Shown here one piece after another: positions 12,474 through 24,062 of a stretch of 64,000 nt of DNA (within the stretch, counting starts at the first letter, position 1; every line of letters starts with the position of its first letter). Both the position numbers and the translations under genes were made by a program. The stretch is from contig NW_015622545.1 of NCBI RefSeq assembly GCF_000835495.1, positions 3,178,777-3,242,776 on the forward strand, read 5' to 3'. The notes below the pieces were generated by a model, which saw only the letters and a list, made by a program, of their open reading frames with translations, was not told the DNA's origin and made no database searches. The DNA is from Cladophialophora immunda (taxonomy: Eukaryota > Ascomycota > Eurotiomycetes > Chaetothyriales > Herpotrichiellaceae).

Positions 12474-14662
12474 TCACGACGACGACGACGATAATGGCCG
12501 TGGCAGCGGTGCCGCCATCTTCCGCTTGAGCCAGCCGCAGAAGCTCTCGAAGAGGACGGGGTCCCGGCCCTGGAGATGGCGCATGTGGATCCGCATTATT
12601 GGGATCTTGTCGGTCGTCGCTGTATTGGATACGGTTCCGGTCCGGCTTTGGATTGGGATGTTTGTGTCGACGCTGCTTCTGGAGGGAGGAGGGGGATCAG
12701 AACGAGGCGGAGACGGGGAGGGCGTGATGGAAATCCGAACGACGAGGGCCGGTTCAGGCGCGGTTTCTTCATCTGATGAATTGGAGTCGGAGGAACCATT
12801 ATCATCCTTCATATCGGTGTCTGCGTCATGTTTGCGTTCTCTTGCCTTCTGGTCGGCGGCCCGAGTCGGGCGAGTTTCGCGTCCGTGGCCAAGTTCGCCC
12901 TCGGCCTTCTTCCTTCTCCTTGCCTTGCGACTCCACACGTCTCCGTCCCTGGACATGAACATGCCGACACCCCCGCCGTGATCAATCTTCCACAGCACCC
13001 CGTCGAGGCGCTTGATCTCCGCGCCGATCCTGTCGAGCACGGCCTCGACACCTGCGCCGCGCGACTCGGCCTCGAACTCCACCTCCGTGATCGTGGGGAG
13101 CAGTTTCTTCTCGACGCCGCTCCCGCCGCCCACCGACCGCGCCACGTCGGCGGCAGGCCTGTACCCCATCCAGCTCCAGGCGACGCACCACCGCCGCGTC
13201 CGCTGGCCCTGGACGAACTCGGCCACCGCGTAGTTCGCGCACCCGCTCTCCCGGAGCCGCTCCACGACGGTGCCCACGCTCGACAGCTTGCCCAGCATGG
13301 CGCTGAACCATTGGATCTTGCTCTTGTTGGCTCGGAGGCGTGATTCGGCGACGAGTTTGGAGACGAAGCCGACTTCGCCGCCCGGCGTGATCATCTCCAC
13401 GGCGGAGCCGGTACAGCTGGAATTCGGCGGGCGGGACTTTTGCCGGACGGAATCGAGGAGGGATTCGGTCGAAGGGTAGAACGGCGGGTTTGTGATGAGG
13501 ATGTCGACCCTGGAGTGGAGAAGAAGAATGGCCCTCAGCAAGTCAACCGACTAGGTACTCATCCCTCCTGACTTGGGCCGATGAAGGAAGCAATGCTGGT
13601 TCAGATGTCTACCACGTACCGGTCAAACCTCTCAAGCTGGTCTGTGGGGATCAACCGGTCTCCTTTGACGTCCGTGTCGATCAGCCTAATGCGTGCCTGC
13701 AACTTGTTGGCCAGGATATTTCTCTGCGCGTACTCGCGGTTCTTCTCGTCGATCTCTGTTGCCAGGAAGCGCCATTGCGGGCGTTGCCGGCAAGCGAGGA
13801 GCGGGTATATTGCAGACGCGCCAGTGCCGCTTTTTCACGGCGCGCTCGAAACATGGTCAGCCATAGAACTGATATCTAGACCAGTCGAAGCTATATAGAC
13901 AGAAAGAAAGAGGAACGGTCCATAGAAGGATGATATAAGCCGACAAGGACACAGGGGGAAAAAGGGAACGAGGAAGAAGCTAACATATCGAGTCCAATCA
14001 CCTGCCTGTCGGGATCGAATCCCATGTGGAAAGACGGAGATGTGCTGTCCAGCAGACGCTGGATGAAGAGTATGTAGTTGAACCTATTCGGGACCTATTC
14101 CTATCACCATTAACGACCACCTCATCTAAGAAGTGGGTATATAGGTCGGATCGACAGAGGTGCATGACTCTTTCCCGCTGCAATTGGGGATTCTCAAACG
14201 TACAGGAGGACATAGCCTATCTTCGGGCAAGTCGACGGTGAGATCAAAGTCTCGATGAAGGAGGCATTTGGTTAATTGTCTGGAGAAACGAGGCTCGAGG
14301 TTAGAGGGGGGAGAAAGATGAAGCGGTAGTTATAGTTTGAGGACTGAAGAAGCTTGATATGGCGTTGGTTGGTCAAGACATACCTGACACTCTCTGGGTC
14401 GGAGAAGTCGAGTTGGCGGTTGGGTTTGAGCCTTGACGTCAAGGACATTCGTCAGCTAGACATTCCCTTGTCCTGTTCATGATCGCGTGACTGATTGACG
14501 GCGACGGAGAGGGGGACAGTGGCAGTAGAGAGGACATCCTTCTCCGATGCAGCTTGCGTCTACCCTAAGGCCTGGACCTCACCTTTTGGCGAAATCGGGA
14601 TATTGCAGCGCCAGCGTCGTGAAATCCACATCGCTCTCATAGATGTTGTCAGGCGCTGGCAT
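12474..14662 (-). CDS. METTL16-type N6-adenine RNA methyltransferase
   Basis: Six exons (14583-14662, 14384-14431, 14204-14279, 13985-14094, 13620-13829, 12474-13509) give 519 aa. Introns are 104-155 nt, long for this window. The family methylates U6 snRNA and related hairpins with S-adenosylmethionine. Seen: an N-terminal TLALQYPDF segment (residues ~16-24) typical of the family; FNYILFIQRLL; motif I DIGTGAS (D104-S110) for SAM binding; the acidic TEID after strand 2; the catalytic NPPF tetrad (N182-F185); GGEVGFVSKLV; then the MLGK and QGRTRRW-like blocks that follow in METTL16/YbiN proteins. The C-terminal ~200 residues are Arg/Ser/Pro-rich and end with a conserved-looking amphipathic segment. 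It converges on SEC7. The product call is strong; the RNA target is inferred from the family. Confidence 0.88.
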
Positions 14663-15377
14663 CTTTTTTGCTTTTGTGCGTACTTGCTAAGCGTAACGTT
14701 CCTGGTTTGGGGTAGATCGTATCCGCGTCCACATCCAAAGTATCAAAGATGCTCGTTCCTATATCAAAGTCATGATCAGAAGGTTGATGTACCTAGTTAT
14801 ATGTGGCGGGTGGACGACACAAGAGGTTTTCGTTAGTGACATCGACAAGACACGACAAGGCTGTGGCCGTCCGGAGACGCTGCAGCCTTTCGGGTTGCCA
14901 AGATGAATCTTCCCGCTTTCGGCCGATGGTGATGCCGCCCTATGCCGCACTAGCTTACCTCTAGTTTCCTCTGTTTAGCCTATTATGGGTTGGTCTGTGA
15001 TCTAATTCGCTTAGAAGCCCCGTAGGACTTGGTCCCTGCTGCAAGTACTATCAGCATCTAATACGAAAGGCTATCTCACTGACGAGCGTGATGGCGATGG
15101 GTGCAATAATGGTAACTCATACACTGGTCATCCGCCTGATAGGCACGGACGGTATGACCAGTGATGCCTCAACACGACATCACAAGCTTCATCTTGCCAT
15201 TGTTACCTACAAATATAGACGACATTTGCAAAAGAGCGTAGTTCCTATCATTTTTTTCTGTGTTGTTCTCCTTTTGCAGTCTGGGGGTTTGAAGCACACC
15301 ATCAATTAGCTGGATACACATTCTCCTGGGTTCAGTTTTCTCTTCTTGGGCTCGCCTTCAGCCCCTGCGCACGGGGC
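14663..15377. other. Intergenic, promoter of the methyltransferase gene
   Basis: 715 bp between the methyltransferase start and the oxidoreductase stop, both minus strand. Only short frames without splice support are present. It presumably holds the methyltransferase promoter and the 3' UTR of the GMC gene. No recognisable motif. Confidence 0.4.
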
Positions 15378-17336
15378 TTAGAAGAGATCGTGGTGGTCCG
15401 CCTTGATCAAATCGGCCGCTTTCTCCCCTACGGCGTACACCGAGTTCTGGATTCGGCAGTCCGGAATCACAGGTATGACACTCGCGTCCGCCACACGCAG
15501 TCGCTTGATCCCATGCACCCTGAGCTGTGGATCAACCACTCCCTGTCCAATGTTCTTGGACAGTCGGTTGGTGCCGCACGGGTGGAAGGCGGTCTGGCAG
15601 CGGTCGAGCACGGCGCGGTGCATTTCCTTCTCATCATCCAGGGGCATTTCCCATGGGTATTCCTTCACGACGATGTCCTTGAATCCATCGCCTTTGGTGA
15701 GCACATCGTATGTGAAGCGGATACCTTCGCGCATGGCGATCTGCGAGAGAGATATCCCATTAGCTTGTTTCGACATTGATCCAAGTAGTGTTAACCACTA
15801 CTCCCCCCCCCACCCCCCCACAAAAAAGAGAGGAAAATCTCATGAGCAACAAAAGGGAAAACTCACAATGTCCAAGTCGTCGGCAAAGAAATTCAAGTTG
15901 ATGTTCGGTTGGACAAGAGGGTCGGCAGAGTTAAGCGTCACTTCCCCCGGGTCCGAGATGGGGCGAACCAGGTCGACGACGATAGTGATATAGTTGCCGT
16001 GTTTTGGGGTGGGGAAATGCCACTGGAAGGCCGGGCCGAACATACACACGAAATCCAATTCGAAATGCGGTTGTCCTTCAGGCGAGAATGGGTCACGACC
16101 GCCATTGGCGGCCTTGGCCTTTTGGTACTGCGGGTCTTTCTCCAGGTACTTGTCGATACGAGGAAATCCGACCAGCTCGAGGAGGCCGGATCCCATAGGA
16201 CCAGAGTGATCCTTCTTGTACGAGGAAATAGCCGCCTCTTGTTTGGGACCTTTGCGGACGAGGTGGTCTTCCAAACCATAGCCGTCCTTGACTTGGAGCA
16301 CAAAGGGGACACCGGGATGGTCGATGAGATTTTGGCCAACGTGGAGAGAATCGACAATGACCGGGATGCCGTGCTTTTCAAGTTCACGGGCAGGACCGAT
16401 ACCGCTAAGCATAAGGAGCTTAGGACTCTCAAAGACACCCTGGGACAGGATGACCTCTCTGTTCGCATAGAGATTAAGTTCTCTGCCGGTAGGATCGATG
16501 ACTGTGACTCCCTTGCAGGTCTTATCCGCGTCGTCGATGATAAGGCGTTTCGAGTGGACCAGCGGTAAGATGGTGACGTTGGGCTTGTTGCGCAGGAATA
16601 GGTAGCTGCCCGAACGGACTCCTTTGTAGATGGTGTCACAGCAATGAGTGAGGCCATAGAGTTCGCCATCGTAGATGTTCTCATTAACGGGCTCGCCACG
16701 CGACTTCCATGCCTTGATAACAGCGTCGCGGAAGGGTGCCATCTCTTCGACTAGCTCAGCGTGAGAGATGGGAATGGGGCCTCCTCCGCCAATCTTTTTG
16801 AGCTCTGGTAGGTAGAGCTTTGGGTCGTCGTGATACGTAGCACTCTTGCGAAGGTAAGGGACAAGATGGTCCCATGTCCATTCCTTACCGCCGTATTCCC
16901 CCCAGCGATCAAAGGTGGGCTTGCAACCTGGAACCCAGGTGAAATAGTTGAGAGCGGAGCTACCACCGAGAGCCTTGCCACGGGTGTTGGGCTTCTCGAT
17001 CCGCTCATAATCGTCACGTTTCACCATCTGCTCACCCCAATCAGCCCGAGATAACTATAGGTAGAACGACGACGACCCCTTCAACGACAATAGAGCTTCT
17101 CAAAAGAGGAGGGGAGAACGCACGGTAGTCTTGTAAGCCCAGTCATACTGGCTGCTCCTCAAATCCTGTGCCAGTGCTGGAGTAGTGATCTCGTCAATCT
17201 CGTGAGAATTAGCAACGCCTGCCTCGACGACTAGGATAGTGACGTTGGCATTTTCTGCAAGGCGACCGGCAACGGTGTTGCCCGCCGTACCCCCTCCCAC
17301 AACAATGAAGTCGAAATGTGCTCCGTCCGAGACCAT
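15378..17336 (-). CDS. GMC family FAD-dependent oxidoreductase (choline/alcohol dehydrogenase-like)
   Basis: Three exons (17124-17336, 15867-17027, 15378-15740) give 578 aa. Introns are 96 nt (GTGCGT..GCAG) and 126 nt (GTGAGT..CGCAG). The family oxidises alcohols or related groups with FAD. Seen: the N-terminal dinucleotide-binding fingerprint VVGGGTAGNTVAGRL with a terminal Glu in ILVVEAG; the GMC signature 1 region KALGGSSALNYFTW; the second signature GVFESPKLLMLSGIGP; and the C-terminal catalytic His511 (HPCGTNRL) with Asn557 (CRIQNSVY). No signal peptide is visible, so the enzyme is likely cytosolic or peroxisomal; the C-terminus HHDLF is not a clear PTS1. Substrate cannot be read from sequence. 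No pathway neighbours suggest a cluster. Confidence 0.88.
15803..15819 (+). repeat. Poly-C tract inside GMC intron 2
   Basis: C8-9, A, C7 within the second intron of the GMC gene; on the coding strand this is a G-tract about 60-80 nt upstream of the acceptor. G-runs are known intronic splicing elements; any role here is inference. Confidence 0.6.
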
Positions 17337-19431
17337 GATTGGGCAGGAATCCGAAAACTAAGTCCGGTTATCGAATATATTTTCTGGGTGTCTCAAAGAG
17401 GCAGATGAGAGCGAGGAAGCGTCCTTTATATATGTACAAATCCCCTATCTTAGACCCTAGCGAGCATTGGGACAGGAGCATGATCGTTCAGGTTGCCATC
17501 TCGCTCTTTCCTTCCTCCCGGATACACCGGAATGTGGTGTTTTCTCGAGAGCAGGCGTTCGTGCGAGAGAGGCATACTGCAGCCCAATGTTCCCGTGCGA
17601 GTTGTGAGCGGGGAGATCGAGCTGGCCTGGTCTTCCACTTCCACTCGTGAGTACACGGTGCGATGTTTCCCTTCGGGGAGCCTTTAGGTGAATGGATGGA
17701 GGCATGGAGTCTGACCGGGGCTATCAGTCTCAAAGTTTAGAAGGTTCTTGATGGTCCTCTTGAACTGGGTCAACTGGGGAGCGGTTGGTTTTGGGTACAA
17801 TCGACCAGCTTATAAATCGCCCCAACTCATAAGATTGGTGGAAACCCCTGCCTGGTGGAGGAGTTTCCGGGGCTATGAGAATTGGGTAATGCAGGGAGGG
17901 AGCTGGAAAGCTGACACATTGGTTTGGATGTTTCCATAATGTCCCAGCAACAATGGCGTGGAAGAAGGAGCATAGGCTGCAAGAAGGAGCAGAAGAAAGC
18001 TGAAGCTAAATTTCATTGGGCTTAGTCTGAAGTCTAATTACAATACCTTGCTCTGACTGGACAAAGACGAGCTAGACTGTAGCCAATCGGACACCAAGGC
18101 TGGAGCGCATATGAGTATCCGAGAGCTAACCCAAAACAGAATGCTGGGGGACAACCGCAACGAAGGGATCAGCGATGACTGTCCGGCTTTGCACTTCATG
18201 TCTTCCCCATATTTGGAAATGGGCCAGTCTAGTGAGCCAGACTGTTCCGTCGTGCGAAGGCACCGCCTACATGGTGTTAGTGGCGTGGGTTCTGAGTTAC
18301 GAGCCATGCGTTATAGACCTCGCGCGAACCTCGCACGAACCCTCGCTTATGCTGCTCCTCCATCTGGGGTCGAACGCGTTCCAACATGTTCATCCTTTCG
18401 TGCGTATCATTGGATAGGACGCGTCAGCTTGGAGAGGGGTTTTTTACGGTCCTCGAAAGTATAGCAATGAGCATCACGCCTAACATGCTGATGTGATGCG
18501 CTCGGTCTACCAGTAGTAGCGTCACAATAGCACTGAGAGACAGAGGAGCCGAGTTCAATGGCCTTAAGGGTTCGACCCTTGCGCCAATGCATGTGAGCCG
18601 ATTATGCCGATCCAACCCAATGAGGGACCGATTTCCATCAGCGCTACAAGCATCGGACAGTGTCTCTCAGCTCCGGTTCTTGGGTGGCCCTTGACTTCAC
18701 AGCAGAACCCATTTCCGAAATCGTTGAATTTACAATTGAAAGTACCCGGGCGGTCTTGCGTCTTAGTATGACTTTCTCGTGAAAACAGCAGTGAAGGAAT
18801 CAGCTCGAGCTCGATCCTTACTTGTATCCAAATGCGAAGAGAAGCGAGATAAGAGAAGAGCAAACATAGATGGGGAGACAAAGCTCTGGGAATAAGCGAA
18901 ACCAGCCCCGATCGTGATTCGGACTGAATTATGTGCAATATTCTCAGCACACTTAGAATGGGGAACTGCTTTATCTATGAAGTTCAGAAAATGCCGAAAC
19001 TTCCTGTCTTTTGTTGCTCCGGACGTAGTAGTTCGAAGTAGGCTCAATTACATCGGGTCGCTTTTATCTGAACTTCCTACGTCAAGGGAGAAGTCGAGAC
19101 ATGGAAGGGCAACCGGAGGGCGGCCTTACGACCCCTCGACGAAGGAGAGGCGACACGGGTAGGAATGACACGATATGACTGAAATTGAGTCGATCGGAAG
19201 GAAAATTCGCGGGAGCGTTCCTCCACCTGGAACTTTTGCTTACTATATTGGACCTTGCTGATAAAAAGGGAACAATGCTTCGTTCTAGAGGCCTAATTCC
19301 ATATCACGATATTCATAGGCGCCAGTTATGACTGAATGAAACATTCATCAGTATAAGAAATACTAACGCAACGTCCGCTGGCAATGGCGCTTGCTTGCTC
19401 TAGTACTCAATTTCGGCAGACGAGCCCTCAC
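17337..19431. other. 2.1-kb intergenic region, no supported gene
   Basis: Between the GMC start and the ankyrin gene stop. All frames are short and lack coherent splice sites. A tRNA-like half, with a T-arm-like hairpin around GGTTCGA near 18570-18586, occurs, but no matching acceptor stem is found. It contains the GMC promoter (17337-~17800). The remainder shows nothing I can name. Confidence 0.45.
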
Positions 19432-20920
19432 TCAGCGAAGCACAACAGCTTGTTGGATCTCCTGGACCCCGGACGTGGAAATCCGATAGTTCTTCCTCTT
19501 GGTCCTATCCCACCGCATGACAGTGACCAGTTCGTTCCGCTCCAGTATGATGTGGACGGCGAGCCCTTCCCTTGTGTCGAGCAGTTCCGGGTTCAGGGGG
19601 AACCAGATGCGCGACCGGTCAAACTCGGTCAGGATCTCCAGCTCGGGGAGGAGAAAGCAGTCGAGATGCGCGTCTGGGTGGCTGCCGAACGTGTCGTTGA
19701 TCAAGTCGTGAAGGCGGGTCTGCAGGTTCTGCAGCGTCTTGTGGCTTACAGGCCGTCTGATAACGGGACTGAGATTCTCGTAGAGGTCCCTCCATCCGTG
19801 GTCTCGGGCAATGTCCAGCGGCGTGCTGTGTTCGGTCGAATCTCTCGTCGCTCGCGAGGTTCTCACGAGACCTAGGGAAGGGGAATTAGCCTGGTGTTCC
19901 ACACACACACTCCGGGGAAACGACTCGTCACTCACGCCAGGCTCCCTCCTTCAACAGAGACTCCACGGCCGACTTGTTCCCGTGCCATGCGGCTTGGTGC
20001 AAAGGCCTGAATCCACTGGTGATGCTGTGTCTCTCGGTGGCTTTGTCTAGGAAGATAGTCAACATGAGTCTTGGGTCACGAATGCGTGGATTTGACAGTT
20101 ACATATTGGCGTGCAGTTGATCCAATTCTGCCTATACTCCTTGCGGGCCTTTCCGAGCAACTCTATGACCTCATTCCAGTTGCCAGCCCAGGCCCGTTCA
20201 GACAGCAGGTGCCGGTCTCGGAAGTAGGGTATTGTGAGATCCTGGCCCGGCTTGCAACGGTACTGCCCATACCAAGCAATTCCCTCGGCCTTGTAGGGAG
20301 AATAGACGCCGTTGTCATCGAACCGAGGCGTGACATGGTTGTCTGAATTCAGCTTGAGGGCCATATACATGACCAAATCCAGGATCTTGGAGACTTGTTC
20401 CGAATTCTGAGAGAGTTGTTGATGATGTTCAAAAAGGTACTCGCTGTAACGTGTCAGTGAGTCTCTCCCTGCGCACAATTCGAACTGAAGAGACGACGAC
20501 ATCATACTTTACGAGCCGCTTCGATATCCATTCCGTCTGTTCCTGCAATTTCCTCACTTTGTCTTCGACGACGTCTTTCCTCCGCAGCCACCACCACCTG
20601 TCCGCAAGCTTCATCTTCCCTTCTCCCCCGTCGCCGTCCTTGTTGCCAGGTTTCCTGCCAGATGTGAGGTCGTCCAGGTCTTTCAGCAGGTCGGTCCATT
20701 CGGCCGAACTCACTTGTTTGTCGAGGATGTCTCGCTGCTCCTGAGGTAGAGCGCGCTGGAAGATCAACAGCCGGTCCAGCAGCGCGCGGAGCTTTTCGGT
20801 CTCGTTGATAACGCGGGTCAGACCTTCTGGAGCATCGTGCATGGTCTGGCCAGCTTCGATGAGGCGTTTCACCACTGCGCCCACAATCTCGAGCACAGAG
20901 ACAACCGTGCCGGGGTCCAT
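19432..20920 (-). CDS. Ankyrin-repeat protein with SesA/HeLo-like helical N-terminus
   Basis: Four exons (20508-20920, 20103-20443, 19936-20046, 19432-19871; introns 64, 56 and 64 nt) give 434 aa. The N-terminal ~130 residues begin MDPGTVVSVLEIVGAVVKRL and are all-helical with alternating Leu/Val and charged residues, the pattern of the SesA/HeLo-like domains that open fungal STAND (NLR-like) proteins. No NACHT or NB-ARC P-loop follows. Instead the middle holds about three ankyrin units: HLLSERAWAGNWNEVIELL, RPLHQAAWHGNKSAVESLL and TPLDIARDHGWRDLYENL. A ~120-residue C-terminal domain of unknown fold contains DCFLLPELEI and VHIILERNELVTVMRWD. A role in non-self recognition or regulated cell death is possible by analogy but not shown. 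Similar N-ankyrin proteins are common as uncharacterised fungal genes. Confidence 0.8.
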
Positions 20921-21661
20921 TGCGACGATCCACAGACTGCAGAGTGCCCAAAGCGGTGGGACGGGCTCAATTCACCCAGACCGTCATGGGCGCAAAGAAG
21001 ATTGTTTTTCGATGTGATAGAGGTGGTGGTGGTGGTGGTGTAATTGGTGGACAGGTGTATGCTGTTGCCACACCGTCAGGAGTTCCACAAAGATGCCATA
21101 GGACGAGGAGTCTTAAAGTCTTGGATTCGTTGTCTTCTGCCTAACGAGATATCGGCCCCCATTACAGGCTCTGCGGGGCACGGACCTTCCAGCACGTTGT
21201 CAGGTACCGAATACATTTCTTTGTTTGGATACAACCATTACACTGTTTGTCAACGAGAAACTAAGAAGTGCATGCAGGAACCAGAAAAGGTCTCGACGAG
21301 ACGGAGATAGCAAGTGCACGGTGGTATCAAAGCGATAGTATTTGTATCTGAACAAGAACATCAACCTTTCCGACCCGGTGCATGCACCAGACACGCACCA
21401 GCCCAAATCATGGCCATGGGTATGAAGCCGAGTCGACTGAACTCATGGGAACGGAAATTCGAAGGTATAAACCAACTGAGATCCCTGGCGCCGTCAATGG
21501 TCAACCGACAATAATCGTAAACTCGTATCATCCTGTGTTCCCAAGTTCGACCCCCCCCCAAAGCCACAAGCACTGTACATAATGCAGACCCAAACCGCGC
21601 GGCACAACATATCCTCCAGCAGTGCCGAGATTCTGTTCAACCACATCGCTCCCACGGCTCC
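20921..21661. other. Intergenic with GGT microsatellite
   Basis: Between the ankyrin gene start and the stop of the membrane protein gene, both on the minus strand. It carries a (GGT)6 run at 21022-21040. I see no gene; it should contain the ankyrin gene promoter. Confidence 0.45.
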
Positions 21662-22865
21662 CTATTTCTTCAATACGGCTTCATACAAGCTCACGGCGGC
21701 ACCAAGTCCTGAACTGACCAATACTGCGAAGTAACCGCCTGGTATGCTCTCGTTGACCGTGGCGATGGTGTAGTTATTGAAGAGTCCGCCCAGAGTGTAG
21801 TGGTAGGCATACACCAGGTACACAATCAAGCCTTTGGCGAGACTGAAAACGAAGGGATCAAATTGCATTTGCGCATTCGCCTGGAGAGCTGCTTGACGCG
21901 TCGAATAGCTGTGGCTGGGATGCGCCTTCAGCGGCAGGTTGATGAAGTACGAGATGGTGGCCGGTAGGATCAGCGACGTCAGCGTCCACAGAGAGAAGGG
22001 GGACCAGAACTTGGAATCCAACAACAGAAAGAGATCTGGCACGACGATTGGCGTCTTGGTCGACTTGACGTACGGGATGGCAGGAACTTCGGTTAAGAGC
22101 TTGTTGGGTAAGATTTGCGCGCGAAGGCCATAGGCTTCCAGCAGGATGGCGAGCACGATGACGGTCACAGGCGACGACAGAATATCGCGCGTAGCATCGG
22201 CAAATTCATGAACCTGAGTCTGCTCATAAGCATGGGAGATGGAGGTTCGAATGCGACGCGTCTGTTGGTCGATGGCATCCGTGACAACAGCCGGCGAGGG
22301 CGGAATGGGAATCTGTGACGCCAGAATCGAAGTCCGACGCGCCACCTCTTTGGCCGGAGTCTTGATAAGCGCGTTGACTGTCGGTTGTGGTTCCTCCCTA
22401 TTTTTGACGATGATCAGCAAAGCAGAAAGGGAAGGGGGTGAGACGCGCTACATACGCTTCTTGAGTGGTCGAGGTTGTCTTCCGTCTCGGCTTCTTCACA
22501 GGAGCAGGGACGTCGTCGTCCGTCTTGACATTCTCCGAGACCTTTTCAGCTGCCGTTCTCTTGGTGGGCGAGCGCGAGCTGCTTGCCAGACGCTTGTAAT
22601 ATTCGCTCAGCGAGGGATCTCTGCCGTATGTTGTCGAATTGGAGCGCAAGTGTTCGTCGAGGGCGACCTCGAGCTCGGCCTTCTTCAAATGCGCATAGCT
22701 GCGGTCGCATCCAAGTTAGCATGCATGCGCCAGGTTATGCGACACCAAAAACGACGCGTTGGAACCAGACGCGAGGGTAAGAACGTACTCGGGCAATTTG
22801 CTGGTCTCGGCGAACTCGGTAAGCTCGCTCTTGCGCAGTTTCTGGAGATATGGTAAACCTGACAT
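21662..22865 (-). CDS. SAP/HeH-like N-terminus plus multi-span membrane C-terminus, conserved fungal protein
   Basis: Three exons (22789-22865, 22456-22698, 21662-22397; introns 90 and 58 nt) give 351 aa. Residues 1-~40 (LRKSELTEFAETSKLPDYAHLKKAELEVALDEHL) show the helix-turn-helix spacing of a SAP or HeH motif. A basic Ser/Lys/Arg-rich linker (KKPRRKTTS) follows. The C-terminal half has about four hydrophobic segments: SSPVTVIVLAILLEAYGL, FSLWTLTSLILPATISYFI, FVFSLAKGLIVYLVYAYHY and GYFAVLVSSGLGAAVSLYEA. A nuclear-envelope-type layout (DNA-binding-like SAP/HeH plus membrane spans) is a reasonable inference, as in Src1/Heh proteins, but the C-terminus does not match them by eye. I cannot assign a function. 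Confidence 0.72.
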
Positions 22866-24062
22866 GATGGCCGGCAGGGCGCAGTGTGGAACGAGTGCGC
22901 GTTCGTCTTGTGTTGATGTGCGCGATGCGACTGTGTATGGGAGATGTTTGCAGATGCAAGGAATGCGACGGCGAGATCAGTGGAGGGATGGATGGATGGT
23001 GGATGGTGTGAGGATGTGCGATGATGGAGGAGGCTGGGGGGATGGCGGACGTTGGACGGGCAGCCAGCACAAAAGCGGGTAGAAATCCAAGTGGCTGGGG
23101 AGGGAGAGGGTGAAGCTACTCCCAAGTATGTAAACAACCAGCTCCCAATCCGGTCTCAGTGCCTGGCCATGGTCACCAATTTGGGGGTGGATGATGTGAT
23201 TGGGTGTGGTATCGATGCTGTTCTCGTTGCTGTGATTTGGCCTCGGGAGTTGTTGTTTTGGACGCGTTGATGTCGAGCAGAGGGAACAACTTAGACAGCC
23301 ACAACAGCTACACACGTACTGGATCCCCTCGCACCCTCTCGATCTGTGAGGTGCGCGGTCTTGGAGGCTGCAGCCTGGAGGCACCAGGGGGACGTGACGC
23401 GATGACGTATGGGTTGGAGAAGCTGTCTGCTTGTATACTTGTAGAGCAGTCCCCCTCGCCCCCCAAGAACTCTTCCGGGCACCAGCGGGTGTTCCCTCTA
23501 GGCCCCTGGTTAGTCATAGGGATGCTTCTGGCACCTCGACTCCCTAATGAGCCCTATTTCTCAAGCTGGGCGGTGCACCAGGCATCCCCCAGGCCTTTGC
23601 TTTTCAGACCCGGTGACGCAGCCTCGCCGCTCTCGACTGTTTCCCTCAGGCCATCGTCGTCATATCTGCTTATTTCACACAAACCACTCATCCCCCCCCC
23701 GCTATCGCATTACCCATCCCCCGGCATGAGCATTTTATTCTCCTTGTACGTAGCTAACCACTGCAGCCAGTGCCTGAGTACTCCGTCCCTCAGGGGGGCG
23801 ATTACGAATGCTCTGAGGCTCCCCCAGAGGCACCTCGAACATTGAGTTGGCTCTGTGTCCTCCTGCGGCCTGCCAAGCATCTCGTCCAGTCAGCTGCCCG
23901 CTGAGCCGCCTTGTTCGCCATCCCCCCTCCATTTCCCTTATTACCCATGATGGTCTTGCGCTGTGGCATGACAACCACCCCAGTAATCATTCTCGCACAC
24001 ATCCTTTCTTCTAATATCCTTCCCTCTCGTTGCCGCCTCTTAAGTTCGTCTCTTGTGTTGAG
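22866..24062. promoter_or_regulatory. Bidirectional intergenic region (SAP-like gene / coiled-coil gene)
   Basis: About 1.2 kb between divergent starts. GGATGGAT-type repeats occur around 22981-23010. A near-copy of the 11-mer, GTACTCCGTCC, lies at 23778-23788. The last 300 bp before 24063 is pyrimidine-rich, as in fungal 5' leaders. Several frames up to 213 codons exist but lack splice logic and look like chance. Confidence 0.4.

Noticed and set aside
15909..16568. 219-codon plus-strand frame
   Set aside because: It lies antisense inside exon 2 of the GMC oxidoreductase and shows no domain or codon evidence of its own.
18548..18600. tRNA-like element (D-arm-like GCCGAGTT.. and a TTCGA-containing T-arm-like hairpin)
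   Set aside because: The T-arm hairpin can be drawn, but no complementary 5' acceptor stem or anticodon arm of proper length lies upstream; not a functional tRNA by eye.
23204..23845. 213-codon plus-strand frame upstream of the coiled-coil gene
   Set aside because: Low-complexity Ser/Pro/Leu composition, no splice or family support, and it lies in a leader-like pyrimidine-rich region.
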